From: Anaerostipes sp.
GTDB lineage: Bacteria > Bacillota > Clostridia > Lachnospirales > Lachnospiraceae
Direction: 5' to 3'
Length of the DNA stretch: 47,685 nt
NCBI GenBank assembly: GCA_028704435.1
Contig: JAQWFL010000020.1
Span: forward strand, 1 to 47,685
A model generated the notes under the pieces. It searched no databases. It worked only from the letters and a program-made list of their open reading frames with translations, and had not been told where the DNA came from. The position numbers and the translations under genes are program-made. Shown piece after piece: positions 16,630 through 27,200 of the stretch (position 1 is the first letter of the stretch; every line of letters starts with the position of its first letter).

Positions 16630-19600
16630 CTATAAAGTGAGTGTAATTATACCAATTTATGGTGTCGAAGAATATTTAGAAGAATGTTTAATGTCTGTGG
16701 TGGATCAGACATTAGAGGGTATTCAAGTTATCTTAATGGATGACGGTTCTTTAGATGGAAGTACGGATATCGCAAAGGAATTTGCAGATAAATATGATAA
16801 TTTTGAATATTATCGACAAGCAAATGGTGGATTAGGAAATGCAAGAAATAATGGAGTGAAGTACGCAAAAGGAAAATATATTATTTTCTTAGATTCAGAT
16901 GATATTATTCCGGAAGAAGCATATGAAAAACTATATTTTACAGCGGAACGAAATCAGAGTGATATGACAATTGGTCAAGTGATTCGTTTTGATTCAAAAG
17001 GAGACGTTTTTTCAAGCATACATGAAGTAGCATTTTCGAAGTTCTATGATAAAACACATATTACGAAGAATACTGATTTGATATATGATACGACATCTTG
17101 GAATAAGATGATTCGAAAAGATTTTTGGGATAAACATAATTTTAAATTTCCAGAAAGAATTTTATACGAAGACATTCCTGTAACAATCCCAATGCATTAT
17201 TTGGCGAACAATGTCAGCATGGTACACGATGTATGCTATAAGTGGAGAATACGTGATGGAGCTAATAAATCAATTACACAGAGGGCGGATGACTTCACGA
17301 ATTTGAGAGATAGAATTAAAGTTCTGCGTATGGTTGATGAATTTTTCAAAGAGTATGTAACAGAGCCAGAGTTATGGGAAAGAAAACATTATAAATGGCT
17401 ATGTATTGATATTATGATTTTTGTAAATAATTCGGTTTTTCTTCCAGAAAAAGAAAATCAAGAAATGATAAAAATAATACGAGAGTATTTGGATGAAGCA
17501 ATACCAAAGGAGAGTTATGATAAGATTCCAACTTTAGCACGAGAGAAATACAAGTGTGTATTTGACAATAATCCCAAACGATTAGTTCAATTGCGTCAAT
17601 ATGAAAAAGATAACTATAAGAACATCAAAATTGTGCAAAGAGGAAGTCATTTTATAGGAAAGTTTCCTAAAAATATAATACCGAAAGAGAATGCGGATAT
17701 GTATTTTTCTTTAGCAAATAAAAATCCAAATCAATTAATTGAAAATATTATATCAAAGGATGATAAATACATTATAGATGGTTATATGTTTATTACTGGA
17801 CTTGATGTTCCAAGTAAAGACAAACAATCCTTTAAGGCATATTTATTCAAATCAGAAACCGGAGAAAAAATACCTGTTTTTATGACCAGTCGAATATCCA
17901 AAAGAGCGCAAAAGAAATTCTTTTTTTCTATTGATAATGAAACAAAGAAGTTTCATATAAGAAGAATGAAAGGTGCAGGGTATGAAATCATAATTGATGT
18001 AAAGAAAGATATCATAGAGAAAAATTTGCAAGGTGAATATGATATTCTGATTGAGTATTCCAATCCAGTATATCAAAATCGAGAAATACTGTTACGTGGT
18101 GTTAATAGTGCTTTACACAAAAAAATAGAGAAGTTTCCGATTATAAAGGAAAATATGCTGATTGATTTAAAAGAAACATTACGAAAAGGATTAAAAGTTG
18201 TTTGTACGCAAAATATAACTAAAGTGTTAGACAGTTCTATTGAAAAGAATCAATTAGTATGCAGGTTGAATCAGGAAGTAACAAATGTTGTAGGTATTAT
18301 TGACGGAAAACAGGTTGTAGATGTTCGTCCACAATACGAGGAAACGAAAGTATCGTTTGACTTGGATAACTTTACTACCACAAAAATGATGCTTGGAATC
18401 AAAGACGGAAAACATATTTCTCCGTTATATACAAAAAAAACAATGAGAAAGATACATTTTTTTGAAGACTCTCAAATATTTGAAAATGTAACACGTAATT
18501 ATAGGTATTTGGTTCAAAGAAGAGAAAACACGCCTGTAATTATAAATATTAATCAAAAAGACGCTGATTTTTCCTTTGATATTCTCTTCAAAATTAATCG
18601 AATTTCAAGTAGTCAGGGAGTAGCGGAATTATTTGTTCGTGATGAATTGGTAGAAGAAATTATTATTTTGGGACGTGGAAATTATAAAAATGAAAATGGA
18701 GAAATAAAAACAACAATTCAGGTGGAAATGAAAAATGAAGATGTTGTTAAGAATCTCTATGCAGCTAATAGACAAGTGTTTTTAAAAGTAAAAACAGACG
18801 AAGAAGAATATAATTTTCCTATTGGAGGAGCAGAAACATCAATTAATAAAACTTTTACCAGTAAGAAAAAACGGTATAGATTTTTCTTAAATAAATATGA
18901 TTTATTATATTTAAGTACAAAAAAAGTAAATGGATTTTTCGAGAGAAGTAAAAAGAAAAGAGATTTTACGACAAGATTTATCTATCCGTTGCTCAGATTG
19001 CTTCCAATTCAAAAAAAATGTATTGTGTTTGAATCTATGTGGGGTTCAAAGTTCAGCTGTAATCCAAGATATTTATATGAATATATAGACAAGAATCACA
19101 AAGATTATAAGTGTGTCTGGTTTTTAAAAGATGAAAATATTCCAATTACAGGGAATGGAATTCGTGTACGTAGATTATCATTAAAATATGTTTATTATTT
19201 AGCTACTGCAAAATATTTTATAAACAATGTGAATTTCCACGATGATTATGAAAAAAGGAAAAATCAAATAGAAGTTCAAACAATGCACGGAACACCATTA
19301 AAAACTATTGGTTTAGATGTACCAGGTGATTTTCCAACAAAGAAAGAGAAAAAAAATTATATTAGAAAGTGTAAGCGATGGGATTTTTTAATTGTACAAA
19401 GTGATTTTGTGGGGGAACTTTCACATTCGGCTTTTAAATTTAATAAAACATTAATGAACACAGGATATCCAAGAACTGATAATCTGTATGCTCAAAATAA
19501 TCCAGATAATATTAAAAGACTGAAATTGGAATTGGGGTTGCCGCTGGATAAAAAAGTTATTATGTACGCACCTACATGGAGACTCCGAGACAAATTTGAT

Positions 19601-20071
19601 TTAATGCTGGAAATTGATAAACTCAAGGAAAAATTATCGGATGAATATGTATTTATTCTTAGATTGCATCATTTTTCAGTAAAAGGATGGGAAGGAATAG
19701 AACCGGATGGATTTGTATATGATCTGACGGATTATCAATCAATAGAAGATTTGTATATTATAACAGATATTTTGATTACTGATTATTCATCAGTAATGTT
19801 TGATTATGCAGTTTTAAATCGGCCTATGATGTTCTATACTTATGATTTGGAAAGTTATAGAGGAAAATTGAGAGGATTTAATATCGATATTGAGAGTGAA
19901 TCACCTGGACCAGTATTGTTTGAAACGGATGAAGTTGTGAATGCAATTGTAAATCTAGATCAAACAATGGAAGATAATAAAAAGAGAATTGATGATTTCT
20001 ATGAGAAATATATTCAATATGAGTGTCCAAACTCATCAGAAAAAGTATTTACTCAAATGATATCAAAATAA
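16619..20071 (+). CDS. GT2 glycosyltransferase fused to a TagB/TagF-type glycerophosphotransferase
   Basis: An 1150-residue bifunctional enzyme. The N-terminal GT2 domain (about 5-330) begins VSVIIPIYGVEEYLEECL and has the metal motif LDSDD (Asp92, Asp94) and the later LYEDIPV stretch. A beta-rich linker of unknown role follows (about 340-780). The C-terminal domain (about 795-1145) is of the CDP-glycerol:poly(glycerophosphate) glycerophosphotransferase family, with KKCIVFESMWG, TMHGTPLKTIG near 887, YAPTWR, and ITDYSSVMFDYA near 1053. It would add a sugar and then a glycerol phosphate to a lipid-linked polymer. I chose ATG 16619 (or 16622) because AAGGAG at 16607-16612 is well placed; it overlaps the end of the preceding pseudogene. 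Confidence 0.88.
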   Translation: MMNDYKVSVIIPIYGVEEYLEECLMSVVDQTLEGIQVILMDDGSLDGSTDIAKEFADKYDNFEYYRQANGGLGNARNNGVKYAKGKYIIFLDSDDIIPEEAYEKLYFTAERNQSDMTIGQVIRFDSKGDVFSSIHEVAFSKFYDKTHITKNTDLIYDTTSWNKMIRKDFWDKHNFKFPERILYEDIPVTIPMHYLANNVSMVHDVCYKWRIRDGANKSITQRADDFTNLRDRIKVLRMVDEFFKEYVTEPELWERKHYKWLCIDIMIFVNNSVFLPEKENQEMIKIIREYLDEAIPKESYDKIPTLAREKYKCVFDNNPKRLVQLRQYEKDNYKNIKIVQRGSHFIGKFPKNIIPKENADMYFSLANKNPNQLIENIISKDDKYIIDGYMFITGLDVPSKDKQSFKAYLFKSETGEKIPVFMTSRISKRAQKKFFFSIDNETKKFHIRRMKGAGYEIIIDVKKDIIEKNLQGEYDILIEYSNPVYQNREILLRGVNSALHKKIEKFPIIKENMLIDLKETLRKGLKVVCTQNITKVLDSSIEKNQLVCRLNQEVTNVVGIIDGKQVVDVRPQYEETKVSFDLDNFTTTKMMLGIKDGKHISPLYTKKTMRKIHFFEDSQIFENVTRNYRYLVQRRENTPVIININQKDADFSFDILFKINRISSSQGVAELFVRDELVEEIIILGRGNYKNENGEIKTTIQVEMKNEDVVKNLYAANRQVFLKVKTDEEEYNFPIGGAETSINKTFTSKKKRYRFFLNKYDLLYLSTKKVNGFFERSKKKRDFTTRFIYPLLRLLPIQKKCIVFESMWGSKFSCNPRYLYEYIDKNHKDYKCVWFLKDENIPITGNGIRVRRLSLKYVYYLATAKYFINNVNFHDDYEKRKNQIEVQTMHGTPLKTIGLDVPGDFPTKKEKKNYIRKCKRWDFLIVQSDFVGELSHSAFKFNKTLMNTGYPRTDNLYAQNNPDNIKRLKLELGLPLDKKVIMYAPTWRLRDKFDLMLEIDKLKEKLSDEYVFILRLHHFSVKGWEGIEPDGFVYDLTDYQSIEDLYIITDILITDYSSVMFDYAVLNRPMMFYTYDLESYRGKLRGFNIDIESESPGPVLFETDEVVNAIVNLDQTMEDNKKRIDDFYEKYIQYECPNSSEKVFTQMISK

Positions 20072-20088
20072 AGAGAGGATAAAAATAA

Positions 20089-21189
20089 TTGAAATTTAGT
20101 AAAAATGATACAAATGCAATAAAAGGAATTGCTATTATACTTATGTTTTTTCACCATTGTTTCTTGGATTCGAGAAGATGGGCAGCAGTTCCTTATTCCA
20201 TGTTAGATGAGGTCAAAAAGATAACATATTTTCCGGTTTCTTTTGCTCCGTTTTCTGAAAAAACAATTGTATATATGGCAAGTTTTTCTAAAATATGTGT
20301 TCCGATTTTTGTTTTTTTGACAGGATATGGAATGGCTGTTTCCTATCAGTTGAGAAAAAATAATTCTCAAAAATATGTATGGAATAGAATAGTTTCATTA
20401 ATGACTGGTTTTTGGTTTGTATTTATTATTACACAAGTTTTGTGTGTTTTTACAGGAAGATATAATTTAATTTATGGAAAGGGACTCGTTGGGATAATAA
20501 GATTTATTGTTGATGGAATGGGATTAGCTAATCTATTTAAGATGCCATCATTCAATTCTACTTGGTGGTACATGAGTTTGGCAATTGTACTAATTTTTAT
20601 CTTTCCGACAGTGTATCGATGGATTCAAAAAGAAGATTGGATTGTATTAGTTACAGCGATTATTTTGCCAAGGGCTTTGCATATTACAACGCTAGCATCA
20701 GATGATTTTTTGCGATATTTTTTAGCTTATCTTATGGGAATGTATTTTCAAAAGCGAAATTTGCTTGTAAAAATAAAACAGTTTATGGTTGGAAAAAACA
20801 AAATCATAAAGGGTGTGATTGCACTATTGCTACTTGTTCTAATAATCAAATGTCGACAGAACGCATATATAGGGTGGAAATATCTTGACATATGGGAAGG
20901 AGTTGCAGCAACTTATGTGATTATTATTTCATATGTGTATATACTGAATTGGAGATATGTATGCAGAATGTTTCGAAAGCTGGGGGAACATTCTATGAAT
21001 ATGTTTTTAATTCATACATTTTATAGGGATGTTTTTTTTCACAGATTTACATACTCTTTTCATAATTGGGCTTTAATAGTTCTTGTGTTACTAGTTATTT
21101 TATTGTTGTCTTCAGTAGTATTGGAAAAATTGAAAGATATTATACAATATCAAAAATTTCCAGGTTATTTAAAGGCATTAATTGAATAA
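20089..21189 (+). CDS. Membrane acyltransferase, acyltransferase-3 family
   Basis: A 366-residue protein with about ten membrane helices. It opens with the family signature KGIAIILMFFHHCF, whose His pair is the likely catalytic site, and has WWYMSLAIVLIF near the middle and a MNMFLIHTF motif near the end. The family moves acetyl or other acyl groups onto sugars of surface polymers. The only workable start is a TTG (20089) preceded by GAGAGG about 11 nt away; no ATG fits. It is the last gene of the galE-to-acyltransferase block and probably O-acylates the glycopolymer made there. Confidence 0.85.
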   Translation: MKFSKNDTNAIKGIAIILMFFHHCFLDSRRWAAVPYSMLDEVKKITYFPVSFAPFSEKTIVYMASFSKICVPIFVFLTGYGMAVSYQLRKNNSQKYVWNRIVSLMTGFWFVFIITQVLCVFTGRYNLIYGKGLVGIIRFIVDGMGLANLFKMPSFNSTWWYMSLAIVLIFIFPTVYRWIQKEDWIVLVTAIILPRALHITTLASDDFLRYFLAYLMGMYFQKRNLLVKIKQFMVGKNKIIKGVIALLLLVLIIKCRQNAYIGWKYLDIWEGVAATYVIIISYVYILNWRYVCRMFRKLGEHSMNMFLIHTFYRDVFFHRFTYSFHNWALIVLVLLVILLLSSVVLEKLKDIIQYQKFPGYLKALIE

Positions 21190-21227
21190 ATATAATGAGG
21201 TATGTTTTTTAAAGTACAATCACAAAT

Positions 21228-21256
21228 TTGTATGACTATTGCATCTATCATACAAT
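21228..21256 (+). promoter_or_regulatory. Promoter of the deacetylase gene
   Basis: TTGTAT (21228-21233), a 17-bp spacer and TACAAT (21251-21256). Confidence 0.5.
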
Positions 21257-21288
21257 AAAAGAAAATGTGTTTTATCAAGGAGGATACA

Positions 21289-22626
21289 ATGATAGTTTAT
21301 ACTAAAAAAATATATATCATGGTGATACTCAGTTTGTTTATGATTGTATGTCCGTCAAAGACTTATGGCAGCACAGCCGTGGAAACACCGAAGATGCCAT
21401 ATGTTTCTAGTGTGACTAATCGTACAATGAGGATAAAGTGGAAGAGGTCTGCCAATGCAAAAGGATACTATATTTACCAGAAGAAAGATGGAAAGTATAA
21501 ATATATAAAAAAGGTAAAAGGGGTTAACAACTGTTCATTTAAGATAAAAGGACTGAAAAAGGATAAAACATATAGTTATTATATAAGAGCGTACTCAGGC
21601 AAGAAATTAAGTGATAAAACATATGTTGTTTCTGCTAGAACTACAAATAAGAAATCAAAGGTTCAAAATGCCATATCCGTAAATGTGTCTGTTAAATCAG
21701 TAGCAATTAGTAAATATAAAACAATTTCTTTGAAGGCAAGAATAAAAACGGTATCAAGAAAGAAGAGTTTAAGTACAAAGGTACGATGGATTTCTTCCAA
21801 TTCTAACATTGCATTTGTTACTCAAAAGGGAGTTGTGAAAGGCAAAAAAATAGGTACATGTTGGATTTATGCCATTGCCCATAATGGAAAAAAGGCGATG
21901 ACAAAGCTGAAAGTGAATAGAGTGAATGCAACGAAGATTCCTATTTTGACATATCATCATGTGATTCGAGACAAAGATATCAGTAATGTAAGGGTGTATC
22001 CAAGTTTGTATGTGAAGGAATCTGACTTTCGGGCTCAAATGAAATATTTACATGACAATGGATATCGCACCATTTCATTAGATGAATTTAACGATTGGTA
22101 TCATAAAAAGGTAGAATATCCAGAAAAAACGGTTGTCATAACTTTTGATGATGGATATATGGATGTTTATCAACATGCATATCCATGTTTAAAGAAATAT
22201 GGATTGAAAGCAACTATTTTTCTTATTGGAATTAGAATCCAACAGCAATCAGGAACTTTCATTGGACTTGATACTATAAAAAAGGTAACAAATGAATATC
22301 CTAATTTTGCATTTCAAAGCCACAGTTATAATATGCATCATGATATAGAAAGAAAGCATGCATATAAAATGTATAGTTTGGATGAAGTGAAAGAGGATTT
22401 TAAAAAGAATTCGGTATATGGATTTGACTATATTGCTTATCCATGGGGTGGAATTAATTATAATATAATTACTGCATTTGTTGAGAACAACATGAAATTG
22501 GGATTCGGATACATGAACAAAACATATGCGAGAAGAAGTGATCCTATCTACGAAATAAATCGATTGAAAGTGTATGGAACACATAATTTTAAAGATTTTG
22601 TATCAAAAGTATCGTATGCCCAATAG
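21289..22626 (+). CDS. Secreted polysaccharide deacetylase with FN3 and Ig-like domains
   Basis: A 445-residue exported enzyme. The signal peptide covers residues 1-28 (MVILSLFMIVCPSKTYG). An FN3 domain (about 36-115) is followed by a Big_2-type Ig-like domain (about 128-207). The NodB deacetylase domain (about 215-440) has PILTYHHV, TFDDGY with metal-site Asp287 and Asp288, HSYNMH with His345 and His350, and AYPWGG. It probably removes acetyl groups from wall glycan or from the exopolymer. The AAGGAGG site at 21277-21283 points to the ATG at 21289, not an upstream in-frame ATG at 21265. It has its own promoter and stands between the two polymer operons. Confidence 0.92.
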   Translation: MIVYTKKIYIMVILSLFMIVCPSKTYGSTAVETPKMPYVSSVTNRTMRIKWKRSANAKGYYIYQKKDGKYKYIKKVKGVNNCSFKIKGLKKDKTYSYYIRAYSGKKLSDKTYVVSARTTNKKSKVQNAISVNVSVKSVAISKYKTISLKARIKTVSRKKSLSTKVRWISSNSNIAFVTQKGVVKGKKIGTCWIYAIAHNGKKAMTKLKVNRVNATKIPILTYHHVIRDKDISNVRVYPSLYVKESDFRAQMKYLHDNGYRTISLDEFNDWYHKKVEYPEKTVVITFDDGYMDVYQHAYPCLKKYGLKATIFLIGIRIQQQSGTFIGLDTIKKVTNEYPNFAFQSHSYNMHHDIERKHAYKMYSLDEVKEDFKKNSVYGFDYIAYPWGGINYNIITAFVENNMKLGFGYMNKTYARRSDPIYEINRLKVYGTHNFKDFVSKVSYAQ

Positions 22627-22679
22627 TGGGGTGGAATATAGGACGTTATTGTAATATTATATAAAAAACATGTCACATA

Positions 22680-22708
22680 TTGAATGATATGAGAAAAGGT
22701 GTTATAAT
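22680..22708 (+). promoter_or_regulatory. Promoter of the export and glycerophosphate operon
   Basis: TTGAAT (22680-22685), a 17-bp spacer and TATAAT (22703-22708) with the extended TGt. No clear intrinsic terminator is seen from here to 36601, so this promoter may serve ten genes. Confidence 0.7.
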
Positions 22709-22742
22709 TCCATGGTTACAATAATATTTATGGAGATGAAAA

Positions 22743-23519
22743 ATGAAAACTTATATTGCAAATTTTAGAAAGTACAGATTCCTTCTAATTGAGTTAGTGA
22801 AAAAGGGAATCAAGCTAAAGTATCGACGATCTTATTTAGGAATTTTATGGACGTTGATTGAACCAATTATGACAACTATAGTGTTAAGTATTGTGTTTGG
22901 TACACTGTTTGGTAATCCAGACCCTACTTTCCCAGTATATATTTTAACAGGTCGATTGTTATACAGTTTTTTCTCATCAGCGACCAATGGAGCTATGAAG
23001 TCCATACGAACGAATTCGGGAATGATTAAAAAGGTGTACGTACCTAAGTATATTTATCCACTATCAAGTGTGTTGTTTAATTTTATTATTTTTGCGATTT
23101 CACTTATTGTATTGATTGGAGCCTGTATAATTTTTAAAGTATATCCAACAATTTATATTTTTGGAGTTATTATTGTGCTGGCATTATTGTTCCTTACAGC
23201 ATTTGGGGTTGGAATTATCTTAGCTACTATGGCTGTATTTTTCCGCGACTTAGAGTATTTATGGTCTGTTGCATTGATGATTATTATGTATGCATCAGCA
23301 ATTTTCTATAAGGTTGAAAGATTAATGAATTCAGGATATGCATTTATCTTGAAATTGAATCCGGTGTATTTGTTAATTCATAACTTTAGACAAGCAATTT
23401 ATGGACATCCGTTGAACATGCATTACCTTTGTGGATCCATTGTATTTGCAATTTGTGTAACTGGAGTTGGACTGTTCTTCTTCTACAAGAAGCAGGATGA
23501 TTTCATTCTATATATTTAG
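22743..23519 (+). CDS. Polysaccharide/teichoic acid ABC exporter, permease
   Basis: A 258-residue ABC-2 type permease of the TagG/Wzm class with six predicted helices. The cytoplasmic start contains LVKKGIKLKYRRSYLGILWTLIEP, the hallmark of this family, and RTNSGMIKKVYVPKYIYP lies in the first cytoplasmic loop. It forms a dimer that passes a lipid-linked polymer across the membrane, powered by the ATPase encoded just downstream. It is the first gene of the long operon, and its stop is followed at once by the AGGAGG of the next gene. Confidence 0.93.
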   Translation: MKTYIANFRKYRFLLIELVKKGIKLKYRRSYLGILWTLIEPIMTTIVLSIVFGTLFGNPDPTFPVYILTGRLLYSFFSSATNGAMKSIRTNSGMIKKVYVPKYIYPLSSVLFNFIIFAISLIVLIGACIIFKVYPTIYIFGVIIVLALLFLTAFGVGIILATMAVFFRDLEYLWSVALMIIMYASAIFYKVERLMNSGYAFILKLNPVYLLIHNFRQAIYGHPLNMHYLCGSIVFAICVTGVGLFFFYKKQDDFILYI

Positions 23520-23528
23520 GAGGTCATG

Positions 23529-24269
23529 ATGGCTAAGAAAGAAGTAGTTAAAGTTGAACATGTAGGTATGAAGTTTAATTTAAGTCAGGAAAAAGTAGAT
23601 AATTTAAAAGAATATATTATTAAGTTAATTAAGAGAGAACTTTCTTTTAATGAGTTCTGGGCATTGAAGGATGTAAATTTTACCTTGAATAAAGGGGATC
23701 GTCTTGGAATCTTAGGGTTGAATGGAGCTGGAAAGAGTACCCTTCTTAAAGTTGTATCTGGAGTATTGAAGGCAACAGAAGGTAACGTTACTATTAATGG
23801 AAAGATAGCACCCCTTCTTGAACTTGGAGCTGGTTTTGATTCTCAATACACGGGGAGAGAGAATATTTATTTATACGGAGCTGTGTTAGGATTTTCTAAG
23901 AAGTTTTTAGATGAAAAGTTTGATGAGATTTTGGAATTTTCAGAGCTTAAAAAGTTTATTGATGTACCAGTGAAGAATTATTCCTCTGGTATGAAAGCAA
24001 GACTTGGATTTTCAGTAGCAACATTGGTGGAACCGGACATCTTGATTTTGGATGAAGTGTTATCTGTTGGAGATGCGAAATTCCGTAAGAAATCAGAAGC
24101 AAAGATTATGAGTATGTTTGATAAAGGAGTGACTGTACTTTTCGTATCTCATTCATTAGAACAAGTACAAAGATTATGTGACAAAGCGATTTTGCTGGAA
24201 AATGGTAGAATTATTTCCAGTGGAGATATTGATGAAGTTAGTAAAATTTATCTTGAGAAAACAAAATAG
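23529..24269 (+). CDS. Polysaccharide/teichoic acid ABC exporter, ATPase
   Basis: A 246-residue nucleotide-binding protein of the TagH/Wzt class. Walker A is GLNGAGKST (about 63-71), the signature is YSSGMKARLG (about 149-158), and Walker B is DILILDEV (about 170-177), followed by an H-loop in FVSHS. PLLELGAGFDSQYTGRENI is the Wzt-type stretch. It ends soon after the ATPase fold and lacks the C-terminal domain of TagH or of the polymer-recognising Wzt proteins, so recognition must lie elsewhere. I preferred the ATG at 23529 over 23526 because AGGAGG ends at 23523. Confidence 0.93.
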   Translation: MAKKEVVKVEHVGMKFNLSQEKVDNLKEYIIKLIKRELSFNEFWALKDVNFTLNKGDRLGILGLNGAGKSTLLKVVSGVLKATEGNVTINGKIAPLLELGAGFDSQYTGRENIYLYGAVLGFSKKFLDEKFDEILEFSELKKFIDVPVKNYSSGMKARLGFSVATLVEPDILILDEVLSVGDAKFRKKSEAKIMSMFDKGVTVLFVSHSLEQVQRLCDKAILLENGRIISSGDIDEVSKIYLEKTK

Positions 24270-24277
24270 AGGTTGCA

Positions 24278-27200
24278 ATGATAAATAAAATTATTGGAAA
24301 GTTTAAAAAGAAAAGTTTAAATAAAGATAAAATTGCAATATATAGAGAGGTATCTGCCAAGAAAGATGTAGATGCCTCTCTTGTATTGCTAGAAGGCGGA
24401 CAGGGAAAGAATTATAATGGAAACATGTTTTATCTGTTAAAGGAAATCGAAGAAAATCCTCTTTGGAAAGATAAAAAGCCCATATATGTTTCTTCTGAGG
24501 AAAAGCTGGATGCTACGAAAAAGTTTTTAAGTAATTACAATTTTCATAAGGTCAAAGTTGTTGTAAGGGATACAAAAGAGTATGCAAGATACTTGGCAAA
24601 AGCAAAATATTTGTTTACGGATAACTCGTTTCCAACTTATATGGTAAAAAGACCTGAGCAGGTATATGTGAATACATGGCATGGCACACCTATTAAGTAT
24701 TTGGGAATTAGTGATTTGGTGAATGCAACATCACTACCCAATATTCAAAAGAACTATTTTATGTGTGATTATGCCTTGTTTCCAAACGATCATACGAGAG
24801 ATGTTTTCTTGAAAGACTATGATTTGGAAAATTACATGTCTGGAAAGTGTTTGATGTGTGATTATCCAAGAAATGATGCTTTTCACGAGGGAAGTCCAAA
24901 GGTATCAGAGGTAAAAAAAATTGCTTATTTACCAACGTGGAGAGGTTCTGGACGTAACGCAAATATTAAAGAGCAGAAAAGAATTGTAACAGAGTTTTTA
25001 AATGAAATTGATGGGAAACTTGCAGATAATCAAATGTTGTATGTGAATTTACATTTTCTTGTTGGAAATGACATGGATTTTAGTGTATACAAGCACATTG
25101 AAAGTTTTCCATCGGAGAAAGAAACTTATGATTTTTTGAAAGACTGTGATTTGCTTATTTCTGATTATTCTAGTGTAACATTTGATTTTGCAGTGTCTGG
25201 AAAACCGGTAATTTTATATGCATATGATAAAAAGGAATATGAGGAAAATAAAGGAACCTATTTCTCCATTGATGATTTACCATTTCCAATTGTACAAACA
25301 GTGGATGACTTGGTAGAGAACATCCATCATGTTCATAATAGGGATTTAACAGAATTTAATAAGAAGTTTTGTTGTTATAAAAAACCACATACAACAGAAG
25401 CAATTTTGAAGCTGGTTTTTAATGATGAAAAAGGCAGCCTGCTTATTGAAGATGCAGCTACAAATGAAAAAAAGAATCTATATGTATATGGACATACTCT
25501 GGGCAATGCAATGAACAAAAAGGCACTGTCTAATTATTTGGCAACGATAGATCAGAATAAATATAACGTAATGCTTGGGTTTAGAGGGAAAATAACACAG
25601 GCGAAGTTTGATTTTTTTACAAAGCAATTACCAGAGAATATTAAAATTCATCAAATCGTAAATCGCTATACATTTTCAGAGGATGAACAAAGGAATATAC
25701 AAGAGCGGAGAAAAGATAAGACGGTAGAACAAGGAACCCTAAGGGATGCTTTTGAATATCAAAGAAGACGTCTTCTTGGGAAAATGAGAATTGATGAATT
25801 TGTTCAGTATAATTTAGATGGATCAAAATTGGTTGACTCTTTTTCAACGATTTCGTGTCGAAAGACATTGTTTATATTACCATATGAGATTATGGGATAT
25901 GAAAAGAAGTTTCATCCTTTTTCTTTTAATGTGGAGATTGCAGAAAAATACTATGATGAGACTGTAGACTTAAGAAACAGGGATTTTTCTAGGGAAATTA
26001 TAGAAGATAGCGAGGATATACAAGAACTACGAAAAAAATATTTTAACAATGCTATGAAATATCAATTTTTGACGGCAAAGAGTTTTTGGAAGAAAGATAT
26101 TTTTTGTTCTGTTGCATTGTGTAAATATATCTCTGCAAAAGACATAAATCAAAAGGAAATGTGGATTGAAATAGGAAAGGAACCGGTAGAGTCGAAATTT
26201 TTATGGAAGAAAGGTATTCCTTGGTTTGATCATTACCGACTTAATTTATGTATCTTTAAATTACCGTTGAATGTTATAAAGGACATGAGGCTTAATAGCA
26301 GAGTCAGGGTTCGATGGGATGATGAGAAAAAAAGAGGGTGTGAAGCAAGAATAGGGTTTGGGAAGGAAATGAATAGCTATAAGATTTCGTCTCTTAGAAT
26401 CCTTAGAAAAATTAATCGAACAATTTATTTTCGTGCTGCAGATTCTGGGAACTTTGCATTTACAGTTCGACCAATTAATTATACAGATTCTAAAATTGAG
26501 AGGTTTAAAATGCTTTTAGCTTTTCTGTGTGCAAAGCTTATGAGGCAAAAGAATTATATTACGTTGTTTGAAAAAAACTCTGCTCGCTATGAAGAGTCGG
26601 CATCTGTTTTATATGAAAAGTTAATTGATGCGAAATATGAAAATATTTATTTTATTCTGGAAGAAGAATATTTTAAAAAGCATAAAGAAGATATTGAAAA
26701 TAAATATCAAGATCATATTGTGAAAAGATATTCATGGAAGCATTATTTCTTGTTCTTTGTAAGTAAAACATTTATCTCGTCAGAAAGTGTGGGACATGCA
26801 ATTGAAACAAGGTGTAGTAGTAAAGTAGGAAGAAAACGCTTAGTAGATAATCAATTTAATTATATATTTCTACAGCATGGTGTTATGTATATGATATCTT
26901 TAGATTCGATTTCAAGGAAGATGTTTAATCAGCTTCCAAACAAAGCAGCACAATACAGGGTTGTTGTGTCATCAAAATTAGAGGCAGAGCATTTTATCAA
27001 TCTTGGAAAACATAAGATTGAACATATTTATGAAACTGGATTATGTAAGTTTGATAAAAATAAATGGAATAAAGATGCGGATAGAATTGTTATTATGCCA
27101 ACATGGAGACCTTGGGAGTATAATGATGCTGAAGTAGATTTAATGCAAACCAATTACTACAAGATGCTGCTTCGTATGATTGGTGCGGTGCCAAATGAAT

